From Dinoroseobacter sp049801095 (GTDB lineage Bacteria > Pseudomonadota > Alphaproteobacteria > Rhodobacterales > Rhodobacteraceae), in NCBI RefSeq assembly GCF_049801095.1, contig NZ_JBNAGH010000013.1, positions 1 to 64,000 on the forward strand: a stretch of DNA of 64,000 nt, given 5' to 3'. This document shows, piece after piece, positions 23,842 through 32,035 of the stretch (the first letter of the stretch is position 1; the number at the start of each line of letters is the position of its first letter). The notes under the pieces are model-generated. The model saw only the letters and a list, made by a program, of their open reading frames with translations. It did not search any database and was not told where the DNA came from. The position numbers and the translations under genes were made by a program.

Positions 23842-25292
23842 TGCGTATGGGGTTCCGCTCGCAGATTGCCCTTTTGGTGGTGTCGGTGCTGTTCGTGGCG
23901 CAGGTCGTGGGTTTGTGGCTGTTTGTCGATGAACGATCGCTTGCCGTCCAAGCGGCCATCGGCAGTGAGGCCGCCGGACGCGCGGCAAACGTTGCCCGCC
24001 TGATCGAGGAAGCCCCGCCTGAATTGCATGAGGACATCGTTGCGGCCGCGAACTCGCCCCTCGTACGCTTCGATCTCGGCGACACGCCTGCCGTCACGCA
24101 CACCCACCATGATGAGAACGGGGCGATTGAAGCGCGTATTCGTGCGCTTTTAAACGATGGCTACACCCGCGATATCCGGGTCGAGGTGCACGAGATTGAA
24201 CAGGGGCTGTTGCCGCTGCCAAACCTCTCACCGGAAATGGCGGAAATGCACGCCGAAATGATGCAGGGAACCCTGGCGGCCATCGAAATGGAAGTCTCGA
24301 TCGCCATTACCGGGGGTCAATGGCTGAACGTCGCTACCCGATTCGAGCGCCCGCCAATCCAATGGTCATGGGCCTCCACGCTTTCCTTCGTGTTGACAGC
24401 CGCCGTGTTGCTGCTGGCGATCTTCTGGTTCCTGCTGACCCGGCTGACGCGACCCCTGAATGAACTCGCTGCGGCAGCCGAAGAGTTTGGGCGCGGTGGC
24501 GGTCAGGGACCCCTCACGCCGGTCGGCCCAAATGAAGTGCGGAACCTGACGACGGCCTTCAATGACATGCAAGCGCGTCTGGCCCGCTTCGTCACGGACA
24601 GAACGCAGATGTTGGCCGCCCTGGCCCATGACTTGAGATCCCCGCTCACCGCGCTCAGGGTTCATGCCGAGATGGTGGAGGATGCGGAGACCAAGACCGG
24701 CATCGCGGCCTCTCTCGACGAGATGCAGGATATGGTGGAAGCGACGCTGGCCTATGCGCGCGGCGTGGGACAGGACGAGGCCCTGCAACGGATCGAGATT
24801 GGCGCGTTTCTGACCGACATTCAGGACACAACCCACGATACGCTGGATGTATGCCCGGGACCTGAGGCAATGGTGCAGATCAAGCCCAATGCTCTGCGCC
24901 GGGCCTTGCGCAATCTGATCGACAATGCGGGGCGCTACGGGCGCAACCCGACCCTGTCTTGGGCCATCTCCGAGGGCGGCATCGAGATCTTGGTCGAGGA
25001 CACTGGGCCCGGGATCCCAGACGACCGCTTGCGCGATGTCTTCCAGCCGTTTCTGCGCCTCGAAGGATCGCGCTCCCGCGAGACCGGAGGCCATGGGCTC
25101 GGCCTTTCGATCGCCCGCAGCATCGTCTTGCAACACGGCGGCACCATCACGCTTTCCAATCGCGCGGAGGGCGGGCTGTGTGCCCGCATTGTTCTGCCGG
25201 TGAACGCGCACCAGACCACGACCATTCTCCCATCCGAGCATCCGGAAACGGGCACCGAAACCGGGGTTCCCATTCAGACCACGAAGGTGTGA
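23841..25292 (+). CDS. Sensor histidine kinase of the copper island
   Basis: A 483-residue membrane kinase. TM1 is at about residues 7-28, then a periplasmic sensor region of about 150 residues with several His and Met (VTHTHHDENGA, EMAEMHAEMMQ), TM2 near 178-198, HAMP, HisKA with phospho-acceptor His263 in ALAHDLRSPLTALR, and HATPase boxes NLIDNAGRYG, EDTGPGIPDD and GGHGLGLSIARS. His/Met in the sensor fit Cu or Ag sensing. Its ATG shares a base with the regulator's stop. Confidence 0.88.
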   Translation: MRMGFRSQIALLVVSVLFVAQVVGLWLFVDERSLAVQAAIGSEAAGRAANVARLIEEAPPELHEDIVAAANSPLVRFDLGDTPAVTHTHHDENGAIEARIRALLNDGYTRDIRVEVHEIEQGLLPLPNLSPEMAEMHAEMMQGTLAAIEMEVSIAITGGQWLNVATRFERPPIQWSWASTLSFVLTAAVLLLAIFWFLLTRLTRPLNELAAAAEEFGRGGGQGPLTPVGPNEVRNLTTAFNDMQARLARFVTDRTQMLAALAHDLRSPLTALRVHAEMVEDAETKTGIAASLDEMQDMVEATLAYARGVGQDEALQRIEIGAFLTDIQDTTHDTLDVCPGPEAMVQIKPNALRRALRNLIDNAGRYGRNPTLSWAISEGGIEILVEDTGPGIPDDRLRDVFQPFLRLEGSRSRETGGHGLGLSIARSIVLQHGGTITLSNRAEGGLCARIVLPVNAHQTTTILPSEHPETGTETGVPIQTTKV

Positions 25293-25317
25293 CGCCGTCG
25301 TCCGACGCGCGGGTTGA

Positions 25318-25332
25318 TACATAACCTTACAA
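25318..25332 (+). promoter_or_regulatory. Direct-repeat box, candidate response-regulator site (copy 2)
   Basis: TACATAACCTTACAA, with TACAW and TACAA 10 bp apart, 82 bases before the L,D-transpeptidase that opens the copper oxidase operon. Same arrangement as at 22985, 31883 and 38522. Confidence 0.55.
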
Positions 25333-25413
25333 AATTCCAAGGCCTCACAAGTTCCGTCGCTCACTGATCTTCGATAGAAAACAAAGCGCTCGACATGGAA
25401 ATGAGGCAGTCTC

Positions 25414-25983
25414 ATGCAGGCAAGAAATCGATCCTCTCTGTCGCGTCGTCGTTTTGTTGGCGGCATCGGCGCAGCGCTCCTGTTTGCGCCATCGGTAATG
25501 CGCGCCGAAACTCTCGCACCGGTTCGGCGCAACGCTTCAGGCTTCCGAACCCACAATTGGAAAGACCACTTTGATCGTCTGGGCAAAGGCATCATTATCG
25601 CAGACACCAATTCCCGGGCGCTCCAGCAATGGACAGCCGACGGTGAAATGTTCCTTTATCCGACATCGGTCCCTATGACGGACGAACTGTCGCGACGGGG
25701 TTATACTGAGATCATCTTCAAGGACCCTGAGCCGGATTGGACGCCGACGCCATCGATGCGTGAACGCGATCCAACCTTGCCGGCCTACATGCCGCCCGGT
25801 CCAGACAACCCGCTCGGGGTGCGGTCGCTGCATTTGACGTGGCAATACTACCGCATTCACGGGACCCACGATACGCGCAAGATCGGTCGCCGTTCGTCCA
25901 GCGGCTGTATCGGTCTTTACAACGAACATATCATCGAGGTGTTCAATCGAACCCCGGTCGGCACGCAGGTCAAACTGATCTGA
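25414..25983 (+). CDS. L,D-transpeptidase (YkuD family) with altered catalytic motif
   Basis: A 189-residue exported protein with a Tat-type signal (SLSRRRFVGGIG). The YkuD catalytic region is at the C-terminus: RIHGTHDTRKIG, then RSSSGCIGLYNEHI. The catalytic Cys is present, but the residue normally Arg two positions after Cys is Gly (GGT for CGT, a one-base change). The enzyme family cross-links peptidoglycan by 3-3 bonds or anchors lipoprotein. It opens an operon of cytochrome c, CopC, CopD, multicopper oxidase, cytochrome c, DsbA-like and a second L,D-transpeptidase. Activity is uncertain because of the substitution. Confidence 0.87.
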   Translation: MQARNRSSLSRRRFVGGIGAALLFAPSVMRAETLAPVRRNASGFRTHNWKDHFDRLGKGIIIADTNSRALQQWTADGEMFLYPTSVPMTDELSRRGYTEIIFKDPEPDWTPTPSMRERDPTLPAYMPPGPDNPLGVRSLHLTWQYYRIHGTHDTRKIGRRSSSGCIGLYNEHIIEVFNRTPVGTQVKLI

Positions 25984-26423
25984 TGGGGCGGTACGCGATC
26001 GTTGCCGTCGGAGTTGCCGTGGTTCTTGGCATAGGCTTCCGGTGGACCGGACCAACCGGCGATGCCGTTGCGCCTGCCGCGGACGACACGGCACAAGCGG
26101 CTGCACCCATGGTTGATGTACTGGTGCCGGAAACGCTGTCTGCCAATGCGGAGATCGGCAAACTAGCCTACGAAGCAAAATGCGCGGCCTGTCACGGTGC
26201 GAATGCCGCCGGGCAGGACGGCGTGGCCCCTCCGCTTGTGCATAAGATCTACGAACCCAGCCACCATGCGGATGCCGCCTTCCTTCTGGCGGCAAAGAAC
26301 GGCGTCCGGGCGCATCACTGGCGGTTTGGGAACATGCCTCCCGTCGAAGGCGTCACGGACGGCGACGTAAAGATGATTGTGGCCTATGTTCGTGAATTGC
26401 AGCGCGCGAATGGTATAAACTGA
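25983..26423 (+). CDS. Membrane-anchored cytochrome c
   Basis: A 146-residue protein with an N-terminal hydrophobic signal or anchor (IVAVGVAVVLGIGF), then a single heme-binding site KCAACHGANAAGQDG. A downstream RFGNMPPVEGVTD provides a likely Met ligand. Its ATG overlaps the stop of the L,D-transpeptidase. Together with a second cytochrome c flanking the multicopper oxidase, it may pass electrons from Cu(I) oxidation or serve the oxidase; this is inferred from gene order. Confidence 0.85.
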   Translation: MGRYAIVAVGVAVVLGIGFRWTGPTGDAVAPAADDTAQAAAPMVDVLVPETLSANAEIGKLAYEAKCAACHGANAAGQDGVAPPLVHKIYEPSHHADAAFLLAAKNGVRAHHWRFGNMPPVEGVTDGDVKMIVAYVRELQRANGIN

Positions 26424-26448
26424 AGCATGAACCGACGAAGGACGATCC

Positions 26449-26793
26449 GTGAAATATAGATTAGCACTGACAGTTTTCTTGGCGCTGACAAGCGCGCAAG
26501 CACTCGCACATTCCGAAAAGGAAAGTATGACCCCTGAAAACGGTGCCGTTCTTGATGCCGTGCCAGAGACAATTGGATTGCGGTTCAACGATGGGATGCG
26601 ATTGACAAAAGTCGAGATGACCCATGCGGAAACACACACCGAGTCACTGGACCTGGGCACACAATCTGGCTTTGTCAAAGAATTCTCGCTTCCGCTTACG
26701 TCCATGGGACCGGGGACATATCAGATCGAGTGGCGTGGGCTTGGCATTGATGGGCACCCGATGAACGGTGCCTTTTCCTTCGAAGTGCGGTGA
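26449..26793 (+). CDS. copC: Periplasmic copper-binding protein CopC
   Basis: A 114-residue exported protein with a signal peptide ending in ALA. The mature start HSEKESMTPENGAVLDAVPE carries the N-terminal His of the CopC Cu(II) site. The beta-sandwich pattern IGLRFNDGMRLTKVEMTHAE and the ending GLGIDGHPMNGAFSFEVR, with the second His ligand, fit CopC. It is followed immediately by copD. Confidence 0.9.
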   Translation: MKYRLALTVFLALTSAQALAHSEKESMTPENGAVLDAVPETIGLRFNDGMRLTKVEMTHAETHTESLDLGTQSGFVKEFSLPLTSMGPGTYQIEWRGLGIDGHPMNGAFSFEVR

Positions 26794-26796
26794 GCA

Positions 26797-27663
26797 GTGC
26801 CAGATTTCTGGGGACAGGCTGCGATTGCCGCAAAGTTCTTGCTTTACCTCGGCGTCCTCACGAGCGTCGGGCTTGTATTGTGTCGCCAAGTGTATTCAGA
26901 CCAGTTGCTTGGAATTGATCGTTTTGTCCGCGTTTGGGCCGTGATCTTTGCGCTTCTGGCCATGGCGACGTCTTTGTTCGGCTTTGCCGTGCAAGGCGCA
27001 GTACTGATGGATGACGCTTCGGGCATGATCGATCCCGCGATACTGGCACTGCTCTGGGAAACCCCACCTGGAACTGCCCTGCTGTTGCGGGTTCTGGGCT
27101 TGGGTGCGCTGCTGGTAGGAACGGTCCTGGGCGGACGATGGCTGTGGGTGGCCCTTTTGGGTGGTGTGGTGGCAATCTGGAGTTTTTCAGAGATCGGCCA
27201 CGTGGCCAGCGAAAATCGCCTTTGGTTTGAGGCCGTTCTGTTTCTTCATCTCATTGTGGCTGCCTTTTGGATCGGCGTGCTCCTTCCGCTTCAGAGGCTG
27301 TCGGGGCCGGGGAACACAATGAGCGGGGCTGCCATCCTCGGGCATCGTTTTGGCCAAGCTGCATCCGTTGCAGTCCCGCTTCTGCTTCTCGCGGGCGTGG
27401 TGATGACCTGGCGTCTGGTGGGATCAGTTCCGGCGCTGATCGGTTCGGCTTACGGGCTGACGCTGTTGACCAAGATAGCCGTCGTCACCGCCCTGCTGGC
27501 CTTGGCCGCGATCAACAAGACCCGGCTTGTTCCCGCTTTACAGCGAGGCGATGCAAAGGCGGGCGCCCGTCTTGCAAGATCGATTACCGTGGAATGGATC
27601 TGCATCGGTTTGATCCTGCTCGCCACGGCCGTATTCACATCCATCCTGCAGGTGCCATCATGA
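26797..27663 (+). CDS. copD: Copper resistance protein CopD
   Basis: A 288-residue inner-membrane protein with eight hydrophobic segments, starting at GTG 26797 (MPDFWGQAAIAAKFLLYLG), 3 bases after copC. CopD-family features include SFSEIGHVASENRLW, LHLIVAAFWIGVLLPLQRL and LTKIAVVTALLALAAINKTR. CopD moves copper across the inner membrane, often to feed periplasmic or cytoplasmic cuproproteins. Its end overlaps the multicopper oxidase start. Confidence 0.9.
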   Translation: MPDFWGQAAIAAKFLLYLGVLTSVGLVLCRQVYSDQLLGIDRFVRVWAVIFALLAMATSLFGFAVQGAVLMDDASGMIDPAILALLWETPPGTALLLRVLGLGALLVGTVLGGRWLWVALLGGVVAIWSFSEIGHVASENRLWFEAVLFLHLIVAAFWIGVLLPLQRLSGPGNTMSGAAILGHRFGQAASVAVPLLLLAGVVMTWRLVGSVPALIGSAYGLTLLTKIAVVTALLALAAINKTRLVPALQRGDAKAGARLARSITVEWICIGLILLATAVFTSILQVPS

Positions 27664-29045
27664 ACATATCAAAACGTGACTTTCTTCGGATGAGTGCAGC
27701 GGGTTTGGCTTACATGCCAAATGCACTGTCCGCACAAACGGATCTGCTTTCTGTGACGGCCCGTGTCGCCGATGTGCAGCTTTTGCCTGATGACTATGGA
27801 AAAACGCAGATCTGGGGGTTCGATGGCATCGCGCCCGGCCCGGAAATCCGGGTTACGCAAGGCGCACGGGTAAAAAGACGGATCATCAATGACCTGCCCG
27901 ATCCGACGTCGACCCATTGGCACGGAATCCGCATCGAGAATGCGATGGATGGGGTGGCGGGCCTGACGCAGGACCCAGTACGCCCCGGACAGAGTTTCGA
28001 CTATGATTTCGTCGCACCCGACGCGGGGACCTATTGGTATCACGCGCACAACCGCTCGTTCGAGCAGGTCGCGCGTGGTCTGCAGGGCGCGCTGATCGTC
28101 GAAGAGCCGGAGCCGATTGATGTCGACCGGGAAGAGGTCCTGATCCTGGACGATTGGCGGATCGATCCGGAGACAGCCCAGATTGCTGATACTTTTGGAG
28201 CGATGCATGATCTTAGCCATGCGGGACGTATTGGAAACTACATCACCACCAACGGGACCTATAATCTCGCGAGGAAGGTGAAGCGGCACGAGCGCCTCCG
28301 CTTGCGACTGATCAATGCGTCCAACGCCCGCATATTCCAGCTCGGCCTGGATGGTCTGGAGGGCTGGGTCGTGGCGATGGATGGCATGCCGCTGGCAACG
28401 CCCAGACCTGTGGAGGGTCCCTTCCTCTTGTCATCTGCGCAACGGGTGGACTTGATCGTCGACGTGACCGCAGAGATGGGCAGCGCAGGTCACCTCGTGC
28501 AATTGGGCGGCGATGAAACCTTCTCGCAGGTGGCTTTCGAAGTGACCAGCGACGGCGCACGTGCGCCGCGGGGAACACCTCGACCCCTTCCGCCAAATGC
28601 CCATGCCATGCCCGATCTGGCAAACGCCAGAGACATAACTCTACTGATGGAAGGCGGGGCCATGGGCGGCATGCGCGGTGCCATGATGGGCGGGCGGATG
28701 TCGTCCATGCGCGACATGATGCAGGCTGGAAACTTCTGGGCGTTCAACGGTGCAGTCGGCGGCATGGATGGCCCGCCCCTGGCAGAGCTATCGCTCGGTG
28801 AGACTGTTCGGTTGAAGATCACCAATGACACATCGTTTCCGCATGCCATGCATCTCCACGGAATGCATTTTTATGAGATTGAACGCGATGGTAGCCTCGG
28901 CGCGTTTCGAGACACCACACTGCTCGACCGGGGCGAGGTGCGCGCCATAGCCTTCGTAGCCGACAATCCCGGCAAATGGCTGCTGCACTGCCATATGCTG
29001 TCGCACGCGGCGTCCGGCATGATGGCTTGGGTCAAGGTGGCATGA
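27660..29045 (+). CDS. Multicopper oxidase (CueO/CopA-type)
   Basis: A 461-residue periplasmic oxidase that converts Cu(I) to less toxic Cu(II). All four copper-ligand motifs are intact: STHWHGIRI, GTYWYHAHNRSF, FPHAMHLHGMHFYE and KWLLHCHMLSHAASGMMA with the type 1 Cys and axial Met. A Met-rich loop (GAMGGMRGAMMGGRMSSMRD) near residues 335-355 is the substrate Cu(I)-binding insert seen in CueO. The N-terminus NISKRDFLRMSAAG is a Tat-like signal with KR in place of RR. The real start is the ATG at 27660, although the frame is open earlier inside copD. Confidence 0.92.
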   Translation: MNISKRDFLRMSAAGLAYMPNALSAQTDLLSVTARVADVQLLPDDYGKTQIWGFDGIAPGPEIRVTQGARVKRRIINDLPDPTSTHWHGIRIENAMDGVAGLTQDPVRPGQSFDYDFVAPDAGTYWYHAHNRSFEQVARGLQGALIVEEPEPIDVDREEVLILDDWRIDPETAQIADTFGAMHDLSHAGRIGNYITTNGTYNLARKVKRHERLRLRLINASNARIFQLGLDGLEGWVVAMDGMPLATPRPVEGPFLLSSAQRVDLIVDVTAEMGSAGHLVQLGGDETFSQVAFEVTSDGARAPRGTPRPLPPNAHAMPDLANARDITLLMEGGAMGGMRGAMMGGRMSSMRDMMQAGNFWAFNGAVGGMDGPPLAELSLGETVRLKITNDTSFPHAMHLHGMHFYEIERDGSLGAFRDTTLLDRGEVRAIAFVADNPGKWLLHCHMLSHAASGMMAWVKVA

Positions 29046-29518
29046 ACGGGAGAGCGGCAATCCTCGGGATTGGTGTCTTGGCGGCACTTGGGGCAGGGGC
29101 CTATGTGTGGACCGGGTTTGCCGCCGATGTCCAAAGCGGCGTGATGCCAGCCACTGTCGATCTTGTCGCCGGCAAGGCCCTCTACGCCGAAACCTGCGCG
29201 GCCTGCCATGGGGCAAACCTGGAGGGTCAGGAAAACTGGCGAAGTCCCGGCGAGGACGGTCGGCTGCCCGCACCGCCACATGATGAAACCGGTCACACCT
29301 GGCATCACGGCGACCAGGTTCTGTTTGACTACACGAAACTTGGGGGCCGCGAGATGATGGCTGCCCAGGGCATGGAATTCGACAGCGGTATGCCCGGCTT
29401 CGGTGACCAACTCACCGACCAGGAAATCTGGAACATCCTCGGTTACATCAAGTCCACCTGGCCCGAGGAAATACAGGACATGCAGGCTGCGCGCACCAAT
29501 GGTGTGCCGGTGAACTAG
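29042..29518 (+). CDS. Second cytochrome c of the copper operon
   Basis: A 158-residue protein with a signal or anchor (AAILGIGVLAALGAGAYVW) and heme motif TCAACHGANLEGQENW. The C-terminal part has HDETGHTWHHGDQVLF and GMEFDSGMPGFGD, giving His and Met ligands. It starts at 29042, overlapping the oxidase stop. It resembles the first cytochrome c and probably arose from the same ancestor. An electron-transfer role with the oxidase is inferred. Confidence 0.87.
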   Translation: MNGRAAILGIGVLAALGAGAYVWTGFAADVQSGVMPATVDLVAGKALYAETCAACHGANLEGQENWRSPGEDGRLPAPPHDETGHTWHHGDQVLFDYTKLGGREMMAAQGMEFDSGMPGFGDQLTDQEIWNILGYIKSTWPEEIQDMQAARTNGVPVN

Positions 29519-29528
29519 GAGAGCTCTC

Positions 29529-30257
29529 ATGAAGACTGCAATGGCAATGGCTCTGGCCGCCACTCTGCTCACGCCGCTCGCGTCTCATGCCGACGGGCTC
29601 AGCGAAGACCGGGTGAAGGAACTGGTTCTCGAGGCCATCCGCGAGAACCCCGAGATCGTCCTCGAGGCGGTTCAGATCATAGAACGGCGTGAACAGGAGC
29701 GGCAGGCGGCCGCAGCGGCGAGTGTGCTCTCTGAAAACCGCGATCTCCTCGAGAACGACCCGAACGCGCCTGTGCTCGGCAATCCCGAAGGCGATGTCAC
29801 GGTCGTGGAATTCTTCGACTACAATTGCCCCTATTGTCGTCGCGTGAAGCCGCATATCGAAGCGCTGTTGGACGAAGATCCCAATGTGAGGCTGGTCTAT
29901 CGCGAGTGGCCGATCCTCGGAGATGGCTCCGTTTTTGCCGCACGCGCTGCATTGGCCGCGCGCGAGCAAGGCAAATACCAGGAGTTTCACTGGGCATTGA
30001 TGGGCATGCAGGGCCGGGCCGAGGAAGCCTCCGTCATCCAGGTCGCGCAGGACATAGGGCTGGATATCGCGCAGCTGCGACGGGACATGCAGGCGCCCGA
30101 GATCGATGCCCATATCGCGGCGTCAATGGAAATGAGCCGCGCGCTTGGTTTTAACGGCACACCATCCTTTGTGATCGGAGACGCGTTGGTTCCGGGAGTC
30201 ATCGAAGCAGATCAGATGATCCGTCTCGCGCAGGAAGCGCGCGTCGCCGGTCAATAG
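29529..30257 (+). CDS. DsbA-family thiol:disulfide protein, ScsC-like
   Basis: A 242-residue exported protein with a signal peptide ending SHA, a helical N-terminal stalk (LSEDRVKELVLEAIRENPEI, ending in a coiled EAVQIIERREQERQ) like the trimerization stalk of ScsC, and a thioredoxin fold with CPYC in FFDYNCPYCRRVKPHIE. The cis-Pro loop is GTPSFVIG. ScsC proteins repair or isomerize disulfides under copper stress with ScsB as reductant; scsB is present at 35028. Confidence 0.88.
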   Translation: MKTAMAMALAATLLTPLASHADGLSEDRVKELVLEAIRENPEIVLEAVQIIERREQERQAAAAASVLSENRDLLENDPNAPVLGNPEGDVTVVEFFDYNCPYCRRVKPHIEALLDEDPNVRLVYREWPILGDGSVFAARAALAAREQGKYQEFHWALMGMQGRAEEASVIQVAQDIGLDIAQLRRDMQAPEIDAHIAASMEMSRALGFNGTPSFVIGDALVPGVIEADQMIRLAQEARVAGQ

Positions 30258-30311
30258 AGTCCCGTCAATTGGCGGACGAACATCGTCACAACGAGTGGAA
30301 GAGGTAATTTG

Positions 30312-30980
30312 ATGGCCAAACTGACGCGTCGGCACTTTGTGGTAGGGTCTGCAATGCTCTTTTCGGCACCGCTCGCCGTGCCGACATCGGCAGCGCCCTC
30401 GTCCCCGCGCGCGATGTGGGATGTTTGGGATGCGCAAGTGACGCCTGCGGGCTATGACCCTTCCACATCCAATCCCTGGGGGGTTCATCCGCGTTTCTTA
30501 CCGGTACGGGTTGAAACGAAGGCGGGCCTCGTGCCGGGTGATATCCATGTCGATGCCGTTGCGCGCTACCTGTATCATATCGAGCCGAATGGAGGCACGG
30601 CGATGCGCTATGGCGTGGCCATCGCACGCGGGACATTGTACGAACCGGGCGTCTACACGATCCGACGAAAAGCCAAATGGCCAACTTGGCGCCCAACCGA
30701 CGCCATGATCGAACGGGACCCGGACCTTTATGCGCAGCACTCGGAGGGGATGGACGCAGGGCCGACCAACCCACTGGGGTCGCGTGCGCTTTATCTCTAC
30801 ATTGGGAACCGGGACACCTATCTGCGTATTCATGGATCGCCTGAGCCGCGATCAATCGGAGGTCGTGCAAGTTCGGGGTGTGTGCGCATGATCATGGCAC
30901 ATATCAACGATCTCTATCCTAACGTAGAGACCGGCAAGACCGCGCATCTTTACCCGCCTGAAGATGCGATCGGCGGCTAA
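30312..30980 (+). CDS. L,D-transpeptidase (YkuD family), second copy
   Basis: A 222-residue exported protein with a Tat-type signal (KLTRRHFVVGSAMLFS). The catalytic region RIHGSPEPRSIGGRASSGCV is followed by RMIMAHINDLYP, so the YkuD motif with Cys and Arg is intact, unlike the first copy at 25414. Start at ATG 30312 is preferred over the adjacent TTG. It closes the copper oxidase operon. Confidence 0.9.
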   Translation: MAKLTRRHFVVGSAMLFSAPLAVPTSAAPSSPRAMWDVWDAQVTPAGYDPSTSNPWGVHPRFLPVRVETKAGLVPGDIHVDAVARYLYHIEPNGGTAMRYGVAIARGTLYEPGVYTIRRKAKWPTWRPTDAMIERDPDLYAQHSEGMDAGPTNPLGSRALYLYIGNRDTYLRIHGSPEPRSIGGRASSGCVRMIMAHINDLYPNVETGKTAHLYPPEDAIGG

Positions 30981-30994
30981 CCGAACACCTTGGA

Positions 30995-31264
30995 CTAGCT
31001 CACCGCCTGGCAGATTGGATTGCCCTGTGACGTTCTCAGCGGCAACCAGGTCGCTTCGACCGGGCCGTCGTGCAAATACCAGAAGCAATTGTCATTCGGA
31101 TCGAGCCTTACCTTCCTGAGGTTTTGATATGGCGCGGCGAGACCGACGAGTGGTTCAGGCAACTCAGCGAAGGCACCATCCGAATCGACTGCCGGTGTCG
31201 TGGCACATCCGGTCAGCAAAAACGCACCAAAAATCAGGCCCAATGCCTTAAAGGTCGCGCTCAT
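30995..31264 (-). CDS. Small lipoprotein, function unknown
   Basis: An 89-residue protein with a lipobox at the end of the signal (FGAFLLTGCATTPAV), then a short secreted domain with DPNDNCFWYLHDGPVEATWL and CQAVS at the end. The frame is open for more than 300 residues upstream, but only this part has a start, a signal peptide and normal composition. It is downstream of the CopZ-like gene and probably shares its CueR-type promoter. Confidence 0.78.
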   Translation of the reverse strand: MSATFKALGLIFGAFLLTGCATTPAVDSDGAFAELPEPLVGLAAPYQNLRKVRLDPNDNCFWYLHDGPVEATWLPLRTSQGNPICQAVS

Positions 31265-31272
31265 CCGGGGCG

Positions 31273-31485
31273 TCACTCTTCTGGACCTTTTTCTAGAGCC
31301 GTCGCCTGATAACCCGCTTCCGCAAGAACCTGAAGCAGGGCGGCCGTGGGGATTGTCGTGTCGATCTCTGTCGAGTGTGCAGCCAAATCCGTCCGGATGA
31401 TTGCTGACGGATCTGCAGCCTTTACCGCTTTTTCGATTGCAGCGACGCAATGGCCGCAGCTCATCTCCGGGACGTGAAATATCAT
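31273..31485 (-). CDS. copZ: CopZ-like copper chaperone (heavy-metal-associated domain)
   Basis: A 70-residue cytoplasmic protein with the CxxC metal site in MIFHVPEMSCGHCVAAIEKA and the ferredoxin-like HMA fold; it ends in AGYQATALEKGPEE. It probably delivers Cu(I) to CopA. A GAGGAT ribosome site precedes the ATG at 31485. A CueR-type promoter at 31510-31540 lies just upstream. Confidence 0.88.
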   Translation of the reverse strand: MIFHVPEMSCGHCVAAIEKAVKAADPSAIIRTDLAAHSTEIDTTIPTAALLQVLAEAGYQATALEKGPEE

Positions 31486-31509
31486 GGCGCATCCTCTTCT
31501 CACCAATTG

Positions 31510-31540
31510 GAAATAGGGGGTCCAGTTGGTGGAAGGTCAA
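31510..31540 (-). promoter_or_regulatory. CueR-type promoter of the copZ-like gene
   Basis: Minus-strand -35 TTGACC (31540-31535), 19-bp spacer TTCCACCAACTGGACCCCC, and -10 TATTTC (31515-31510). The -35 contains the stop codon of the upstream gene (31537-31539), so promoter and gene end overlap. Spacing and dyad match the copA promoter. Confidence 0.8.
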
Positions 31541-31830
31541 GCGTCCATCGATGTTGGAACTGGGGCTTTTGCCGCGACGGGTGCGTCCCCCTTCGATGTC
31601 TTGCGGTCTCCGTGGCAGGACTTCCCCATGAAGAAGAACATCACGCCATGTGCGCCGAGGCAGAGGACGATTGGGGCGAGAACGCCCAAACTGTCCTGAA
31701 GCCCGGAGAGCGTGCCGCCTCGGGCAAAGAAAACGAGCAGCGGAAGCAGCATGACCGCGCAGCACACCCACATGCCGACGTGCATGATCTTTGAATTTTG
31801 CGGCTGGTTTTCTTGATCTGACATATTCAT
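31537..31830 (-). CDS. Small membrane protein (DUF2933-like)
   Basis: A 97-residue protein starting MNMSDQENQPQNSKIMHVGM, with two membrane segments (WVCCAVMLLPLLVFFARGG and IVLCLGAHGVMFFFMGKSC) holding several Cys, Met and His. These fit small metal-linked membrane proteins that sit beside copper transporters. AGGAG lies 8 bases before the ATG at 31830. It is divergent from copA and upstream of copZ. Confidence 0.75.
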   Translation of the reverse strand: MNMSDQENQPQNSKIMHVGMWVCCAVMLLPLLVFFARGGTLSGLQDSLGVLAPIVLCLGAHGVMFFFMGKSCHGDRKTSKGDAPVAAKAPVPTSMDA

Positions 31831-31882
31831 CGAACACACTCCTATACCGGAAATAGCGCACCAATCGCTCGTCCGACAAGCT

Positions 31883-31897
31883 TACATATCGATACAA
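31883..31897 (+). promoter_or_regulatory. Direct-repeat box, candidate response-regulator site (copy 3)
   Basis: TACATATCGATACAA: two pentamers 10 bp apart in the gap between copA and the divergent DUF2933-like gene. It matches the other boxes and could add two-component control to CueR control. Confidence 0.5.
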
Positions 31898-31973
31898 TTC
31901 ACTTGGAAACAGAGGGTTAGAGATACTGTAGACTCGTGCTGTTCCCACCGAAAAAGAAATATCCGTTAACCCC

Positions 31974-32004
31974 TTGAGCTTCCAGTGACTGGAAGCCCTA
32001 TATC
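31974..32004 (+). promoter_or_regulatory. CueR-type promoter of copA
   Basis: -35 TTGAGC (31974-31979), 19-bp spacer TTCCAGTGACTGGAAGCCC with the dyad CTTCCAG-TGA-CTGGAAG, -10 TATATC (31999-32004). This is the standard architecture of a CueR-activated promoter. copA starts 32 bases after the -10. Confidence 0.88.
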
Positions 32005-32035
32005 TGCCTCGGACACGCAATCGAGGTAACACGCC

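Noticed and set aside
23026..23988. A 320-residue minus-strand frame opposite the response regulator
   Set aside because: Receiver and winged-helix motifs are on the + strand; the minus frame is compositionally odd and shows no motif.
24366..25610. A 414-residue minus-strand frame opposite the histidine kinase
   Set aside because: All kinase motifs are on the + strand; high GC produces the opposite open frame.
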